Assembly: GCF_000331735.1 (NCBI RefSeq) | Contig: NC_020126.1 | Location: 1,302,001 to 1,366,000, forward strand | From: Myxococcus stipitatus DSM 14675 | GTDB taxonomy: Bacteria; Myxococcota; Myxococcia; Myxococcales; Myxococcaceae | Reading direction: 5' to 3' | DNA: 64,000 nucleotides | In this document: positions 1 through 8,637 of the stretch, piece after piece | Layout of the letters: the number at the start of each line of letters is the position of its first letter | Position numbering within the stretch: the first letter of the stretch is position 1 | Program-made: the position numbers and the translations under genes | Notes under the pieces: model-generated | What the model saw: only the letters and a program-made list of their open reading frames with translations | Told to the model about the DNA's origin: nothing | The model's database searches: none

Positions 1-328
1 TCGTCGGCGTCAGCTTCATGCCGCACTTGGGGCACGTCTCACCGGGCTTGTTGGACTGGACCTCGGGGTGCATCGGGCAGGCGTAGGCGGCCGTGCCCGC
101 GTCCTGGCCGGAGGAAGTGTTGCCTTCCGGATGATGCGCGTGTGGCTGTGACGGCGCCGCGGGCGGCGGCGTGGACGGCGGGGCCGCGAGCGCGCTCGGG
201 AGGGAGGCGGGCGGGGCCTCGGGCGCGTCGGGGCTCGAGGGGTCCACCGATGGGGCGAGGCGCCTGGGCTCGGAAGCACAGGCGGCGAGCGTGAAAACGC
301 TCGCGAGTACACACAAGAAGGGACGCAT
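1..328 (-). CDS. Heavy-metal-binding-domain lipoprotein (3' part off the window)
   Basis: The frame reads leftward from an ATG at 328 and is still open at base 1, giving 109 residues of a longer protein. The N-terminus is a lipoprotein signal (MRPFLCVLAS, then a hydrophobic run ending in LAAC with Cys17), so the product should be anchored to an envelope membrane. A Pro/Ala/Ser-rich linker with a short HAHH stretch follows. The visible C-terminal part matches the small heavy-metal-binding domain often joined to copper and silver efflux systems: YACPMHPEV, then CPKCGMKL. The Cys, Met and His residues would bind soft metal ions. It lies 1.3 kb downstream of the RND efflux operon on the same strand, separated only by the amidase, which supports a periplasmic metal-binding role. 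The metal is not determined by the sequence. Confidence 0.85.
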   Translation of the reverse strand, partial: MRPFLCVLASVFTLAACASEPRRLAPSVDPSSPDAPEAPPASLPSALAAPPSTPPPAAPSQPHAHHPEGNTSSGQDAGTAAYACPMHPEVQSNKPGETCPKCGMKLTPT

Positions 329-691
329 GTTGGACCTCGGCGTGGCGCGATGAGGGCCGCCACGAATCGAAGTCCCGTTCAGCAAGCCCCAGGCCACATC
401 GCTGAACGCACAACTCCCTGAACTGACGGCGGACCCACGTCAGGGGAGCTGTGTCGGGCCCCGCATCCCTGTAACTGGGGTCATCACACTGTGATGAGCG
501 GAGTGATGCCCGGCTGTTCACCGACGCACGAGCCGGCCGGTGTTGTGTCCACCAGCAGGTGCTGTCCCTGTCCGCGCGTCACCCCGCCAAGATGCCCGGG
601 CACAGGCCCCGGAAAGACGACGCGCGGGAGAGGACTCCTTGGAAAGTCCTCGACCCGCGCGAGTCCCGGCGGAGGCTTCAGCCGCCTGAGT
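329..691. other. Intergenic region, 363 bp, no gene seen
   Basis: I see no credible coding sequence here; the open frames that cross it have no support. It holds the upstream region of the leftward lipoprotein at 328, a perfect 17-bp palindrome at 481-497, a weaker inverted repeat (ctgacg at 423-428, cgtcag at 438-443), and a 7-bp hairpin at 630-651 beyond the amidase stop that lacks a T-run. Confidence 0.6.
481..497. promoter_or_regulatory. 17-bp perfect palindrome, candidate operator
   Basis: The sequence tcatcaca-c-tgtgatga has two 8-base arms that are exact reverse complements around a single central C. It lies 153 bp upstream of the metal-binding lipoprotein start (328, leftward) and about 195 bp beyond the amidase stop (692). 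This shape fits a dimeric repressor or activator site. The regulator is unknown and none is encoded nearby. Confidence 0.4.
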
Positions 692-1507
692 TCAGGAGAT
701 GCCCTTGCGCAGCCGGGCCCAGTCGAAGTTGGGGGCCGGGTCGTTCTTGCGGCCCTTGGGCACCGCCACGTCGGCGTGGCCCACGATGTTCTTCATGGGC
801 ACGTCGTACTTCTGCTTCAGGTGGCTGGTGAGCTGCGTGAGGGCCTTGTACTGCGCTTCGGTGAAGGGCGTCTTGCCGCTGCCATCGTTGACGATTTCGA
901 TGCCGATGGAGCGGGCGTTCATGTCGGTGGGGACGCCGTGGAGCTGGCTCTTGCCGGCATGCCACGCGCGCTTCTCGTCACCGACGAGCTGATAGATCTT
1001 CCCGTCGCGGTCCACCATGTAGTGCGCCGACACGCCGCTCTTCGGGTTGCGCATCCACGACAGGTCCGCCTTGCCGTCGTTGGAGGCGGTGTGGTGCATC
1101 ACGATGGAGTCGATGTCCGTCCCGTTGCGCGAGTCGGAGTTCGGCGAGGGCGCGCTGATGACGGCGGGCTTGCTGCCCGGCGTGGTGGGCGTCGTCGGCG
1201 TGGTGGGCTTCGTCAGCGCCTTCTTCAGCGCCGCCTGGCTCTGCTCACCGTAGTAGCCGGTGGTGGGCAGGTTTTTGTCACCCTGGAACTTTTTCAACGC
1301 AGCTTCAGTCTGCGAACCAAAGATGCCGGGGCCCGAGGCCACCTGGGCCTTCGTCATGTAGCCCAACTGAACGAAGGCATCTTGAAGTTGCTTCACCTTC
1401 GGGCCGCTGTCGCCCTTGCGCAGGCCCGCCGGAGGAGCGGAGACAGTGCTGCTGGTGGCCGTGGCCGTCGTGCGCGCCGTAGTGGCAGTGGAAAGACGGA
1501 TGCTCAT
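692..1507 (-). CDS. N-acetylmuramoyl-L-alanine amidase with peptidoglycan-binding domain
   Basis: A 271-residue cell-wall hydrolase predicted to cleave the amide bond between MurNAc and L-Ala of the stem peptide. Residues about 28-96 form a peptidoglycan-binding domain (LRKGDSGPKVKQLQ, FGSQTEAALKKFQ). A Thr-Pro linker (PTTPTTPTTP, 101-110) leads to an Amidase_2 domain at about 125-271. Probable zinc ligands are His138 (VMHHT), His244 (VGHADV) and Asp256 (KNDP), with GIEIVN at about 202-207. The ATG at 1507 (MSIRLS) is chosen over an upstream in-frame start because the extra 25 residues look non-coding. No clear signal peptide is visible, so its route to the wall is uncertain. It lies between two metal-related transcription units without obvious functional linkage. 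Confidence 0.9.
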   Translation of the reverse strand: MSIRLSTATTARTTATATSSTVSAPPAGLRKGDSGPKVKQLQDAFVQLGYMTKAQVASGPGIFGSQTEAALKKFQGDKNLPTTGYYGEQSQAALKKALTKPTTPTTPTTPGSKPAVISAPSPNSDSRNGTDIDSIVMHHTASNDGKADLSWMRNPKSGVSAHYMVDRDGKIYQLVGDEKRAWHAGKSQLHGVPTDMNARSIGIEIVNDGSGKTPFTEAQYKALTQLTSHLKQKYDVPMKNIVGHADVAVPKGRKNDPAPNFDWARLRKGIS

Positions 1508-1606
1508 GTCGGGGCCCCGGTGGGTAGAGGATGTGAAGACACGAAATTGTCGAACCTTTGGGGTGAAAGTTGCCGAAGGCACGCTTTGAAGTGTTGTGCC
1601 TACCTC

Positions 1607-4600
1607 TCAAGACACCCCATTCCGTTCATCGGCCACATTTCTCGTGAGCCTGTCTTTGACGCCATGCACAAATGCGTAAAAAGTGGGCAACACCAGCAGC
1701 GTGAAGAGCGTGGAGGTGACGAGTCCACCGACCATGACCACCGCGAGGGGCCGCTCAATCTCCGTCCCGTGCAAAGGCAACACAAGCAGGGGCAGCAGGC
1801 CCAGGATGGCGGTGGCCGCGGTCATCAGCTTGGGGCGCACGCGGCCCAGGCTGGCTTCACGGATGGCCTGCTCAAAGGGTTTGCCACGCGCGAGCAGGTC
1901 CTTGGTCTGTGACACGAGCACCAGGCCGTTCTGCACCGCGATGCCAAACAACCCGATGAGGCCCACGAGGCTGGAGACGTTCCACGTCTCGCCTGCGATG
2001 AGCAGCGCGAGGATGCCTCCGACGAAGGCGTCCGGGAGCGTGGCGAGGATGACGAGCGCCTCCGCCACGGAGTCCAGCGCGAGGTAGAGCAGGATGAACA
2101 CCGCGAGGATGGCGACGGCGATGGCCATGGCCAGCGACTGCGCGGCGCGCTGCTGGCTCTCCACGCGGCCGCCCACGTCGATGAAGTAGCCGGTGGGCAG
2201 CGTCAGCTCCGCCGCCAGTCGCTCCCGCACCTCGGCCGCGGTGCTGCCCAGGTCGCGTCCGGACACGCTGGCCTCCACCGCCAGCCGGCGACTGCCCGCC
2301 TCGCGCCGGATGCTGCCCGCACCGAAGGTCTCCTCGATGGTGGCCAATTGGCTGAGCGGGATGCGCGTGCCGTCGTGTCCATCCACCAGCAGGTTGCGCA
2401 GCGCCTGGAGGTCGCCTCGGCGGTGGTCGGCCAGGCGCAACACCAGGTCATGCCGCCGCTGCCCCTGCCACACCTGTGAGGACTCCTCGCCCACCAGCCC
2501 CACGCGCACCGCGCGGATGACGTCTCCCGGCGTCAGTCCCACACGCGCCACCGCGGCGCGATTCACGGTGATGCGAAGCTGCGGCAGGCCGCTGAGCTTC
2601 TCGACGCGCAGGTCCTCCACGCCGTCCACCTGCGCGAGGACGGCGCGTGCCTTCTCTCCCAGCGCGGCGAGCGTCTCCATCTCCGGGCCGAAGATGCGCA
2701 CGGACAGGTCCGCGGGGCTGCCGCCCAGGCCCTCGTCGATGCGCATGCCCAACGGCGTGGTGAAGAGCACGTTGACGCCGGGCACCTTCGCCACCGCCAC
2801 GCGCATCGCGTCCTCCAGCTCCTCCAGTCCTCGGCCGCGCTCCTTCTTGAGCACCACGAGCACGTCCGACACGGTGTGCGGCATCGGGTCCTCGGTGCGC
2901 TCCGCGCGACCGGTGCGGCGCACGACGTCCTCCACCTCGGGGAAGCCCAGCAGCACGTCCTCCACCAGGTGGTTGAGCCGGTCCACCTCCTCGAGCGAGG
3001 CCTCGGGAGGCAGCACCGTCTGGAGCAGGAACGCGCCTTCGTCCAGGCGGGGCATGAAGTCGCTGCCCACCGCGAAGGCGAGGCCCAGCGCGGGAATCGT
3101 GATGACCAGGGCCACCAGCCGCACCAGCCCCGCACGGTGCATGCAGCGCTCCAGCAGCGGGGCGTAGACCTCCTTGACCTTGCGGATGAGCCACACGTCC
3201 TCGGGTGCCCCGGGCCGAGGCGCCTCGAGCAGCAGCGCGGAGGCGACGGGCACCAGCGTGAGGGCCAGGGCCAGCGACGCGGCGAGGCAGGCCACCACCG
3301 CGGCGGCGAGCGGCTGGTACATGCGCCCCTCGATGCCCGTCATCGCGAACAGCGGGATGAAGACGGACACGACGATGAGCGTGGCGAAGGCGATGGGGCG
3401 TCCCACCTCCAGCGAGGCGGAGAGCGCCTCCTCGCGCACGGACTTGCGGCCGGAGCCCTCGCGCAGGTCGTGGATGATGTTCTCCGTGACGATGATGGCC
3501 GCGTCCACCAGCAGGCCCACTGCGATGGCCAGGCCGCCCAGCGTCATGGTGTTGATGCCGATGCCGCCGAGCTTCAGGAGAATCCCCGCGAGCGCCAGGG
3601 ACAGAGGCAGGGTGAGCGTGACGATGAGCGCCGCGCGCCAGTCCCCGAGCAGCCCGAAGAGGACGAGCACCACCAGCAGCGCGCCCAGCAGGATGGCGCG
3701 GCTGACTCCGCCGAGCGAGGCATCCACCAGCTCCGACTGGTCATACACGACGCGCAGTTGCACGCCCTGCGGCATGGCCCCCGAGAGCTCCCGGATGGCC
3801 TCCCGCACACCCTTCGCCACGAGCTGCGTGTCCGAGCCGAACTGCTTGATGACCCGACAGCTCACGACTTCGCCCTTGAGCCGGTGCGCGATGCCTCGGC
3901 GCACCGCGGGGCCTTCGCGCACGTCGGCCACGTCCGCCAGCAGCACGGGGGTTCCCGCGCGCAAGGCGACCACCGTCGAGTTCAGGTCCTCCACCGTCTG
4001 CGCGCGCCCCACCGCGCGCACGGTCCACTCCATGGGGCCCTGCACCACGAAGCCGCCGGAGGCATTGAGGTTGGCGCCCTCCAGCGCGTGCTCCACTTCG
4101 TCCAGGGTGATGCCTCGCGCCACCATCTGGTCGGGGTCCAGCAGCACCTGGAACTGGCGCAGGTAGCCGCCCAGCCGCTCCACGCCCGCGACACCGGGCA
4201 CCGCGAGCAGCCGGTTCTTCACCTCGAACTCGGCCAGGTCCCTGAGGGCCATCAGGTCCGCGGCGCCAGGCTCCGCCTCGAGGGTGAACTCGAACACCTC
4301 GTTGAGGCGTCCCGTGAGGCTGGAGACGAGCGGTGCATCGGTGCCGGGGGGCAGCTCGCCCTGGGCCTGGGACACGCGCTCGGCGACGTACTGGCGGCTG
4401 CGGAAGTAGTCCGCGTCGGGCTCGAACTCCACCGTCACCTGGGTGACGCCCAGCTGGGAGGTGGAGCGGATGCGGCGCACCTCGGGCAGGCCCGCGAGCG
4501 CCACCTCCATGGGAATGGCCACCGCCGTCTCCAGCTCCTCCGCGCCCATGGCGGCGTTCTGGACGATGACGTTGAAGATGGGCGCGGACAGGTCCGGGAA

Positions 4601-4738
4601 GACGTCGCGACGCAGCCCATGCAACGCCACCGCGCCGAAGGCCGACAGCGCCAGGGCCAGCACCACGGTGAGGCCGGGCCGCGCGAAGGACGTGCGCAGC
4701 ACCTTCGCCACCATCGAGCTCTGGGGCTCAGTGGCCAT
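1607..4738 (-). CDS. Heavy-metal efflux RND pump, CzcA/CusA family
   Basis: This 1043-residue protein is the inner-membrane proton-driven pump of a tripartite metal exporter. Length and layout fit the HME-RND family: TM1 near residues 20-40, a large periplasmic loop, TM helices 2-6, a second periplasmic loop, then helices 7-12. The TM4 signature near residue 400 reads VGLLVDAAIIVTEN. It keeps the proton-relay Asp and Glu but lacks the first Asp of the CzcA motif (DFG), so this segment is closer to CusA. The periplasmic segment PLGMRIDEGLGGSPADL has Glu where CusA has a copper-binding Met, so Cu(I)/Ag(I) specificity is not assured. The ATG at 4738 is preferred to the GTG nine bases upstream because a full ribosome-binding site lies 5 nt before it. 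The gene overlaps the adaptor gene by 11 bp. The symbol is left blank because the metal is unknown. Confidence 0.93.
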   Translation of the reverse strand: MATEPQSSMVAKVLRTSFARPGLTVVLALALSAFGAVALHGLRRDVFPDLSAPIFNVIVQNAAMGAEELETAVAIPMEVALAGLPEVRRIRSTSQLGVTQVTVEFEPDADYFRSRQYVAERVSQAQGELPPGTDAPLVSSLTGRLNEVFEFTLEAEPGAADLMALRDLAEFEVKNRLLAVPGVAGVERLGGYLRQFQVLLDPDQMVARGITLDEVEHALEGANLNASGGFVVQGPMEWTVRAVGRAQTVEDLNSTVVALRAGTPVLLADVADVREGPAVRRGIAHRLKGEVVSCRVIKQFGSDTQLVAKGVREAIRELSGAMPQGVQLRVVYDQSELVDASLGGVSRAILLGALLVVLVLFGLLGDWRAALIVTLTLPLSLALAGILLKLGGIGINTMTLGGLAIAVGLLVDAAIIVTENIIHDLREGSGRKSVREEALSASLEVGRPIAFATLIVVSVFIPLFAMTGIEGRMYQPLAAAVVACLAASLALALTLVPVASALLLEAPRPGAPEDVWLIRKVKEVYAPLLERCMHRAGLVRLVALVITIPALGLAFAVGSDFMPRLDEGAFLLQTVLPPEASLEEVDRLNHLVEDVLLGFPEVEDVVRRTGRAERTEDPMPHTVSDVLVVLKKERGRGLEELEDAMRVAVAKVPGVNVLFTTPLGMRIDEGLGGSPADLSVRIFGPEMETLAALGEKARAVLAQVDGVEDLRVEKLSGLPQLRITVNRAAVARVGLTPGDVIRAVRVGLVGEESSQVWQGQRRHDLVLRLADHRRGDLQALRNLLVDGHDGTRIPLSQLATIEETFGAGSIRREAGSRRLAVEASVSGRDLGSTAAEVRERLAAELTLPTGYFIDVGGRVESQQRAAQSLAMAIAVAILAVFILLYLALDSVAEALVILATLPDAFVGGILALLIAGETWNVSSLVGLIGLFGIAVQNGLVLVSQTKDLLARGKPFEQAIREASLGRVRPKLMTAATAILGLLPLLVLPLHGTEIERPLAVVMVGGLVTSTLFTLLVLPTFYAFVHGVKDRLTRNVADERNGVS

Positions 4739-5921
4739 GGTGGTCACCTCCGCCCGCGGACTTCTCCACCTCCGCCTTGAGGAGGAACGCCCCGTCCACC
4801 ACCACCTGCTCGCCGACCTTCAGCCCGGAGAGAATCTCCACGTGGTCTCCGAGCGTGCGGCCCCGTCCCACTTCGCGCCGCTCGAAGGAGCCGCGCTCCT
4901 GGGTGGGCAGGAAGACGACCCAGCCGTTCTCCAACCGCTGGAGCGACGCGGCGGGGACGGTGGTGATGGTGCCGTCGGGGCTGCCCAGGGGAATGGACGC
5001 GGTGGCGGACATGCCGGGCTTGAGCAGGCCCTCGGCGTTGTCCAGCACCAGCCGCACGGGGATGGTGCGCGAGGACGCATCCACGCGCTGCCCCACGTGG
5101 CCCACCTTCGCGGTGAGCTCCTTGCCCGGGAAGGCCGCGAAGGTGACGCGGGCCTCGGTGTCCTTCTGGATGCGCACGGCGTCGCGCTCGAACGCGTGGA
5201 CGATGAGCCACAGCGAGCCCAGGTCTCCGATGCGGAAGAGGGGATGCTCCGCGTCCGCCATCTGTCCCATCCTCGCGTCGCGCTCGATGACGGTGCCGTG
5301 GATGGGGGCGCGCAGGATGAAGCCCGGAGTGCCCGCGCCTCCTCGCAGCTCGTCCTCGCTCGCGCCCAGGGCCACCAGCTCCGCGCGGGCGGCGGCGACC
5401 TGCGCCTCGGCGCTGGCGGCCTCCGCGTCCGCGGCCTGCACGTCCTTCTGCGCCACGATGCGCTCGGCGGCGAGGGTGCGCTTGCGCTCCGCCGTCTGCC
5501 GCGAGGCGGCGGCCTGCGCCTGGGCGGCTTGGAGGGCCGCGCGCGCCTTGCCCAGCTCCGGACTGCGCAGCTCGGCGAGCTTCTCTCCCTGCTTCACCTG
5601 CTGACCGGTGGTGACGAAGACGGTGCCCACGCGGGCGGAGATGGGGGAGGCCACCTCCGCGTAGGCGTCCTCGCTGAAGGTCAGCTCCCCGAGCGCGGTG
5701 ACGTTGTCGCCTCCCGGGCGCGCGGACGCGGGCGCGGTGGTGACGCGCAAGTCCCGCAGCATCTCCGGCGCGATGTGGACGTGGGACTCGTCGTGGTCCT
5801 CGTCATGGCCCTGGGCCTGGGCGTGTTCATCGTGCGCGTGTTCGTCCTCCTTGCCGGCTGACTCGCGCTTGCACGCGGCGAGGAGGAGGAGGGTGGACAG
5901 GAGGAGGGACGAGGGCTTCAT
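4728..5921 (-). CDS. RND efflux periplasmic adaptor, CzcB/CusB family, His-rich
   Basis: A 397-residue membrane-fusion lipoprotein linking pump and outer-membrane channel. The signal ends in a lipobox (LLAAC, Cys17). Residues 28-49 are rich in His, Asp and Glu (HAHDEHAQAQGHDEDHDESH), and the C-terminus is GGGDHHGH, so both ends could bind metal. The barrel-sandwich hybrid and a long alpha-hairpin (Ala/Gln/Glu-rich, about 120-185) and the beta-barrel region (DARMGQMADAEHPLFRIGDL) follow the usual order. The start codon overlaps the channel gene's stop by 4 bp (ATGA), and the 3' end overlaps the pump gene, so the three genes are translationally coupled. His-rich tails are common in Czc/Cus-type adaptors and do not define the substrate. 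Confidence 0.93.
   Translation of the reverse strand: MKPSSLLLSTLLLLAACKRESAGKEDEHAHDEHAQAQGHDEDHDESHVHIAPEMLRDLRVTTAPASARPGGDNVTALGELTFSEDAYAEVASPISARVGTVFVTTGQQVKQGEKLAELRSPELGKARAALQAAQAQAAASRQTAERKRTLAAERIVAQKDVQAADAEAASAEAQVAAARAELVALGASEDELRGGAGTPGFILRAPIHGTVIERDARMGQMADAEHPLFRIGDLGSLWLIVHAFERDAVRIQKDTEARVTFAAFPGKELTAKVGHVGQRVDASSRTIPVRLVLDNAEGLLKPGMSATASIPLGSPDGTITTVPAASLQRLENGWVVFLPTQERGSFERREVGRGRTLGDHVEILSGLKVGEQVVVDGAFLLKAEVEKSAGGGDHHGH
4744..4751 (-). promoter_or_regulatory. Ribosome-binding site that fixes the RND pump start
   Basis: On the minus strand the sequence is ggaggtga, followed by 5 nt and the ATG at 4738. An in-frame GTG at 4747 lies inside this site and so is unlikely to be used. 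The site is embedded in the last codons of the adaptor gene, which suggests translational coupling. Confidence 0.7.
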
Positions 5922-7144
5922 GGCAGGACTCCTGTCTCGACGGCGAGCTGCACGCGGGCGAGCGCGGCCTGGAGGTGGCTGTCGAGCAGCGCGATGCGCG
6001 TCTCGAGGGTTTCACGGCGGACGAGGAGGAGCTCCGCGAGGTCCATCTCCCCGGCCTCGTAGGACTTGCGCGCCAGGGCTTCGTTCTCGTCGAGGAGGGG
6101 CAGGGCGTCGCGCTCGAGGACCTGGAGCGACTGCTGGCGCTTCGTGTCGCGGATGCGCGCGGCCTCCACCTGGATGTCGCGCGCCCTGCGAGCGGTCTCC
6201 AGCGCCGTGCGCAGTCGCCGCACCCGCGCATCCTGCGTCACGGTGTCCTCCTGTCCTCGCGAGAAGACAGGCAGCGGCACGCTGAGGGTGCCGAGCACCG
6301 CGGACTCATCCACCTCGCTCTCGTAGCGCACGCCCAGGCTGACGTCGGGCCAGCGCTGGCTCTTGCCCAGGCGCAGCTCCGCCTCCGCCTGCGCGAGCCC
6401 TGACTCCAGCGCGACGATGTCCGCGCGCTCGTGAGACGAAGGCGCGGGCACCGGGAGCGACGCGAGCTCGCGGAGGCTGCCGCGCACCGTGAGCGGCTCC
6501 TCGAGCGGGAGGCCCAGCAGCACGCGCAGCTCACCGAGCGAGATGCTCTCCTCGCCCTCCGCCACGGCCACCGCGGCGTGGGTCCTGGCGAGCGCCACCC
6601 GCGTCACGTTGGCGTCGACGACGGGGACATCTCCCGCCTCGAGGCGCTTCTTCGTGGACTCGGCCAGGTGCTTCGCGGCCTCTTGCGTCTCGTGCAGCAA
6701 CCGCGACAGCTCGCGGGCGTGGAGTGCGCGGAGGAAGGCCGCGCCCACTTCGCCGAGCACGCGGCGCTCGGTGTCGCTCTTCTCGGCGCTCTGCCTCGCG
6801 AGGCCCGCGCGCGCGGACTCACGTCGCGCGCCTTGCTTGCCCCCCAACTCGAAGGGCTGACTGAGCCCCACGGAGAACTGGGTGCCACGCCTGCCGGCGT
6901 CCAGCTTGCGAGGCCCCACCTCGGCGCTGAGCGTGGGGTTCTCGCGCAAGAGGGGGCTGGCGCCAGCGACGGGGCCTTGGGCTTCGGCGACAAGGTCCTC
7001 CGCTTCCCGCAACGCGGGGGCTCGCGCTCGGGCCAGGGCCAGGGCGTCTTGGAAGGACAACTCGGAGGGAAGGGCGGCGCTGGCGCGTGGCCAGACGAGG
7101 GCCGCGGCGAGCACACAGGCCGCCGTCGCGGAGAGGTTGGGCAC
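5918..7144 (-). CDS. Outer-membrane efflux channel, TolC/CzcC family
   Basis: A 408-residue outer-membrane factor of the metal exporter. A cleavable signal (MPNLSATAACVLAAAL, then ASA) is followed by two TolC-type repeats, each beginning with a helical stretch such as LSFQDALALARARAPALREA, and long Ala/Leu/Arg-rich helices typical of the periplasmic tunnel. There is no lipobox. The start is GTG at 7144 with gaggt about 8 nt upstream on the minus strand. The stop codon overlaps the adaptor start by 4 bp. Gene order from 5' to 3' is channel, adaptor, pump, as in czcCBA operons. Confidence 0.9.
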   Translation of the reverse strand: MPNLSATAACVLAAALVWPRASAALPSELSFQDALALARARAPALREAEDLVAEAQGPVAGASPLLRENPTLSAEVGPRKLDAGRRGTQFSVGLSQPFELGGKQGARRESARAGLARQSAEKSDTERRVLGEVGAAFLRALHARELSRLLHETQEAAKHLAESTKKRLEAGDVPVVDANVTRVALARTHAAVAVAEGEESISLGELRVLLGLPLEEPLTVRGSLRELASLPVPAPSSHERADIVALESGLAQAEAELRLGKSQRWPDVSLGVRYESEVDESAVLGTLSVPLPVFSRGQEDTVTQDARVRRLRTALETARRARDIQVEAARIRDTKRQQSLQVLERDALPLLDENEALARKSYEAGEMDLAELLLVRRETLETRIALLDSHLQAALARVQLAVETGVLP

Positions 7145-7241
7145 GGAGATGACCTCGCGAAAGGAAAGCGAGCGTCAGGCAGGAGGTGCCCGGCGGGCAC
7201 ACGTCACCTGGAGGCGTTCGCGCGATGAAGGGGACGGTTCC

Positions 7242-7589
7242 TCAGGCGCGTCCGTCTCTGGGCACGTGAAGGATGCCGTCCGGGTCCGCCGACGCGGGCG
7301 CGTCCTCGTCCTGGGCGATGAGCGGGGGCCTGTAGGCCTCCAGCCAGAAGAGAGGGTGCGCGGTGGGGGCCGCCACCGCGCGTACATGTCCACAACAGGT
7401 ACAGTCAGCGCAGTCCGAGTCGCACTGGCCACGCTCGTTGTCATCTGGACAACCCAGCTCGCAGACCGCGTCCGCCCTGTCGAAGAGGGCCAGGCTCAGG
7501 CCACTCTCCATCGGGGCGAACAGCAGCAGGCAGAGGCACAGCCAGACGCGCGCCAGCACGGCCTCGGCTTCTAGCACGGCCCCGCACAT
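7242..7589 (-). CDS. Small Cys-rich exported protein at the head of the metal-efflux operon
   Basis: A 115-residue protein I cannot assign to a named family. It begins with a hydrophobic stretch (VLARVWLCLCLLLF) that could act as a signal peptide, followed by a cysteine-dense core: CELGCPDD, then CDSDCADCTCCGH. The rest is acidic and proline-rich (LIAQDEDAPASADPDG). The Cys spacing suggests metal binding or disulphides in the periplasm. It ends 97 bp before the channel gene and points the same way, so it is probably the first gene of the efflux operon. The start is uncertain: ATG 7589 is annotated, but a GTG codon ten codons downstream would begin closer to the hydrophobic segment. Confidence 0.6.
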   Translation of the reverse strand: MCGAVLEAEAVLARVWLCLCLLLFAPMESGLSLALFDRADAVCELGCPDDNERGQCDSDCADCTCCGHVRAVAAPTAHPLFWLEAYRPPLIAQDEDAPASADPDGILHVPRDGRA

Positions 7590-7668
7590 CGCGCACGGGG
7601 TCGTGCTCTCCGCGTGAAGTGGAAGCCCCGACGCGAGAGGACCCGCGCCCGTGCTCGCGCGCTTCAGC

Positions 7669-8637
7669 TCAGGCGGCGCCGCCCGGAGTCGTGGGCTGCG
7701 AGTGCTGAATCAGCTCGGTGGAGAAGTAGCGCTCCATGCGGTCCGGGAACACCGTCACCACCTGCGCGCCCGGGCCCAGCCGACGCGCCGCTTCCACCGC
7801 GGCCACGTAGTTGAGGCCGGAGGAGGGGCCGACGGGGAAGCCTCGGCGGATGAGGGCGCGCGCGGTGCGCATGGCCTCGTCGTCCGACACGTCCAGCTCC
7901 ACGCGGCCCGGCATGTCCGCCTCGCGGTAGAGCTTGGACATGCCGTCCACCACGCCGGGGACGCGAGGGCTGAAGCTGCAGCACTCGATGTCGCAGCCCA
8001 GGCCCGCGATGGGGCGCGCGATGAACGCCGTCACCGGGCAGCCCGCTTCCGCGAAGGCTTGATACAGGCCGACCACGGTGCCGCCCGTGCCCACGCCGCT
8101 CACCACGCCGTGCACCAGGCCGCCGGGAATCTGCGAGAGCACTTCCTGGCCCGTCCACACGCGGTGGGCCTCGGCATTGTCCGGGTTCTCGAACTGGCGC
8201 GGCGCGAAGGCCTTGCGCTCGCGGGCAATCTCCTCCGCCTTGAGGATGGCGCCGCGCACGCCGGCTTCCTTCGGCACCAGCACCACGTTGCCGCCGTACG
8301 CGCGGATGGTGAGCACGCGCTCGCCGGTGACACCCTCGGGCATCACGGCCGTGAAGCGCACGCCCATCTGCGCGCTGGCCAGCGCCAGCGCGATGCTCGT
8401 CGAGCCGCTGGACGCCTCCACCACCTCGCCACCCGGGCTCAGCTCGCCCAGTCGCCACGCCTTCTCCAGCATGTAGCGCGCGATGCGGTCCTTGGTGGAG
8501 CCGCTGGGGTTGAGGAACTCCAGCTTGCACCAGATGGTGGGGCCATCCGCCTCCAAGCGGACGGGAACGAGGGGGGTGGGGGCGATGGCTTGCAGGAAGC
8601 GGCCATCCGCGGGCAGCGGGCGACAGGGCGGACGCAT
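7669..8637 (-). CDS. PLP-dependent cysteine synthase / cystathionine beta-synthase family enzyme
   Basis: This 322-residue fold-type II PLP enzyme probably makes cysteine from O-acetylserine (or a related activated serine) and sulfide. Lys49 in NPSGSTKDR is the Schiff-base lysine. SSGSTSIALA contacts the substrate, and GVGTGGTV is the phosphate-binding loop. The C-terminal FPVGPSSGLNYVAA supplies the conserved serine near the PLP ring nitrogen. An odd feature is a Cys cluster, CDIECC (215-220), just after the IAGLG segment. No CBS or heme domain is present, so it is not a full cystathionine beta-synthase. It is divergent from the sensor kinase gene. CysK and CysM sub-types cannot be separated by eye. 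Confidence 0.88.
   Translation of the reverse strand: MRPPCRPLPADGRFLQAIAPTPLVPVRLEADGPTIWCKLEFLNPSGSTKDRIARYMLEKAWRLGELSPGGEVVEASSGSTSIALALASAQMGVRFTAVMPEGVTGERVLTIRAYGGNVVLVPKEAGVRGAILKAEEIARERKAFAPRQFENPDNAEAHRVWTGQEVLSQIPGGLVHGVVSGVGTGGTVVGLYQAFAEAGCPVTAFIARPIAGLGCDIECCSFSPRVPGVVDGMSKLYREADMPGRVELDVSDDEAMRTARALIRRGFPVGPSSGLNYVAAVEAARRLGPGAQVVTVFPDRMERYFSTELIQHSQPTTPGGAA

Noticed and set aside
630-651. Hairpin gaggact/agtcctc beyond the amidase stop
   Set aside because: A 7-bp stem with no T-run on the minus strand is not convincing as a terminator.
1171-1210. Short tandem repeat inside the amidase gene
   Set aside because: It simply encodes the PTTPTTPTTP linker between the two domains.
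2876-4780. A 634-codon open frame opposite the RND pump
   Set aside because: The pump has clear family motifs along its whole length, and the opposite frame gives His/Gln/Arg-rich sequence with no motif.
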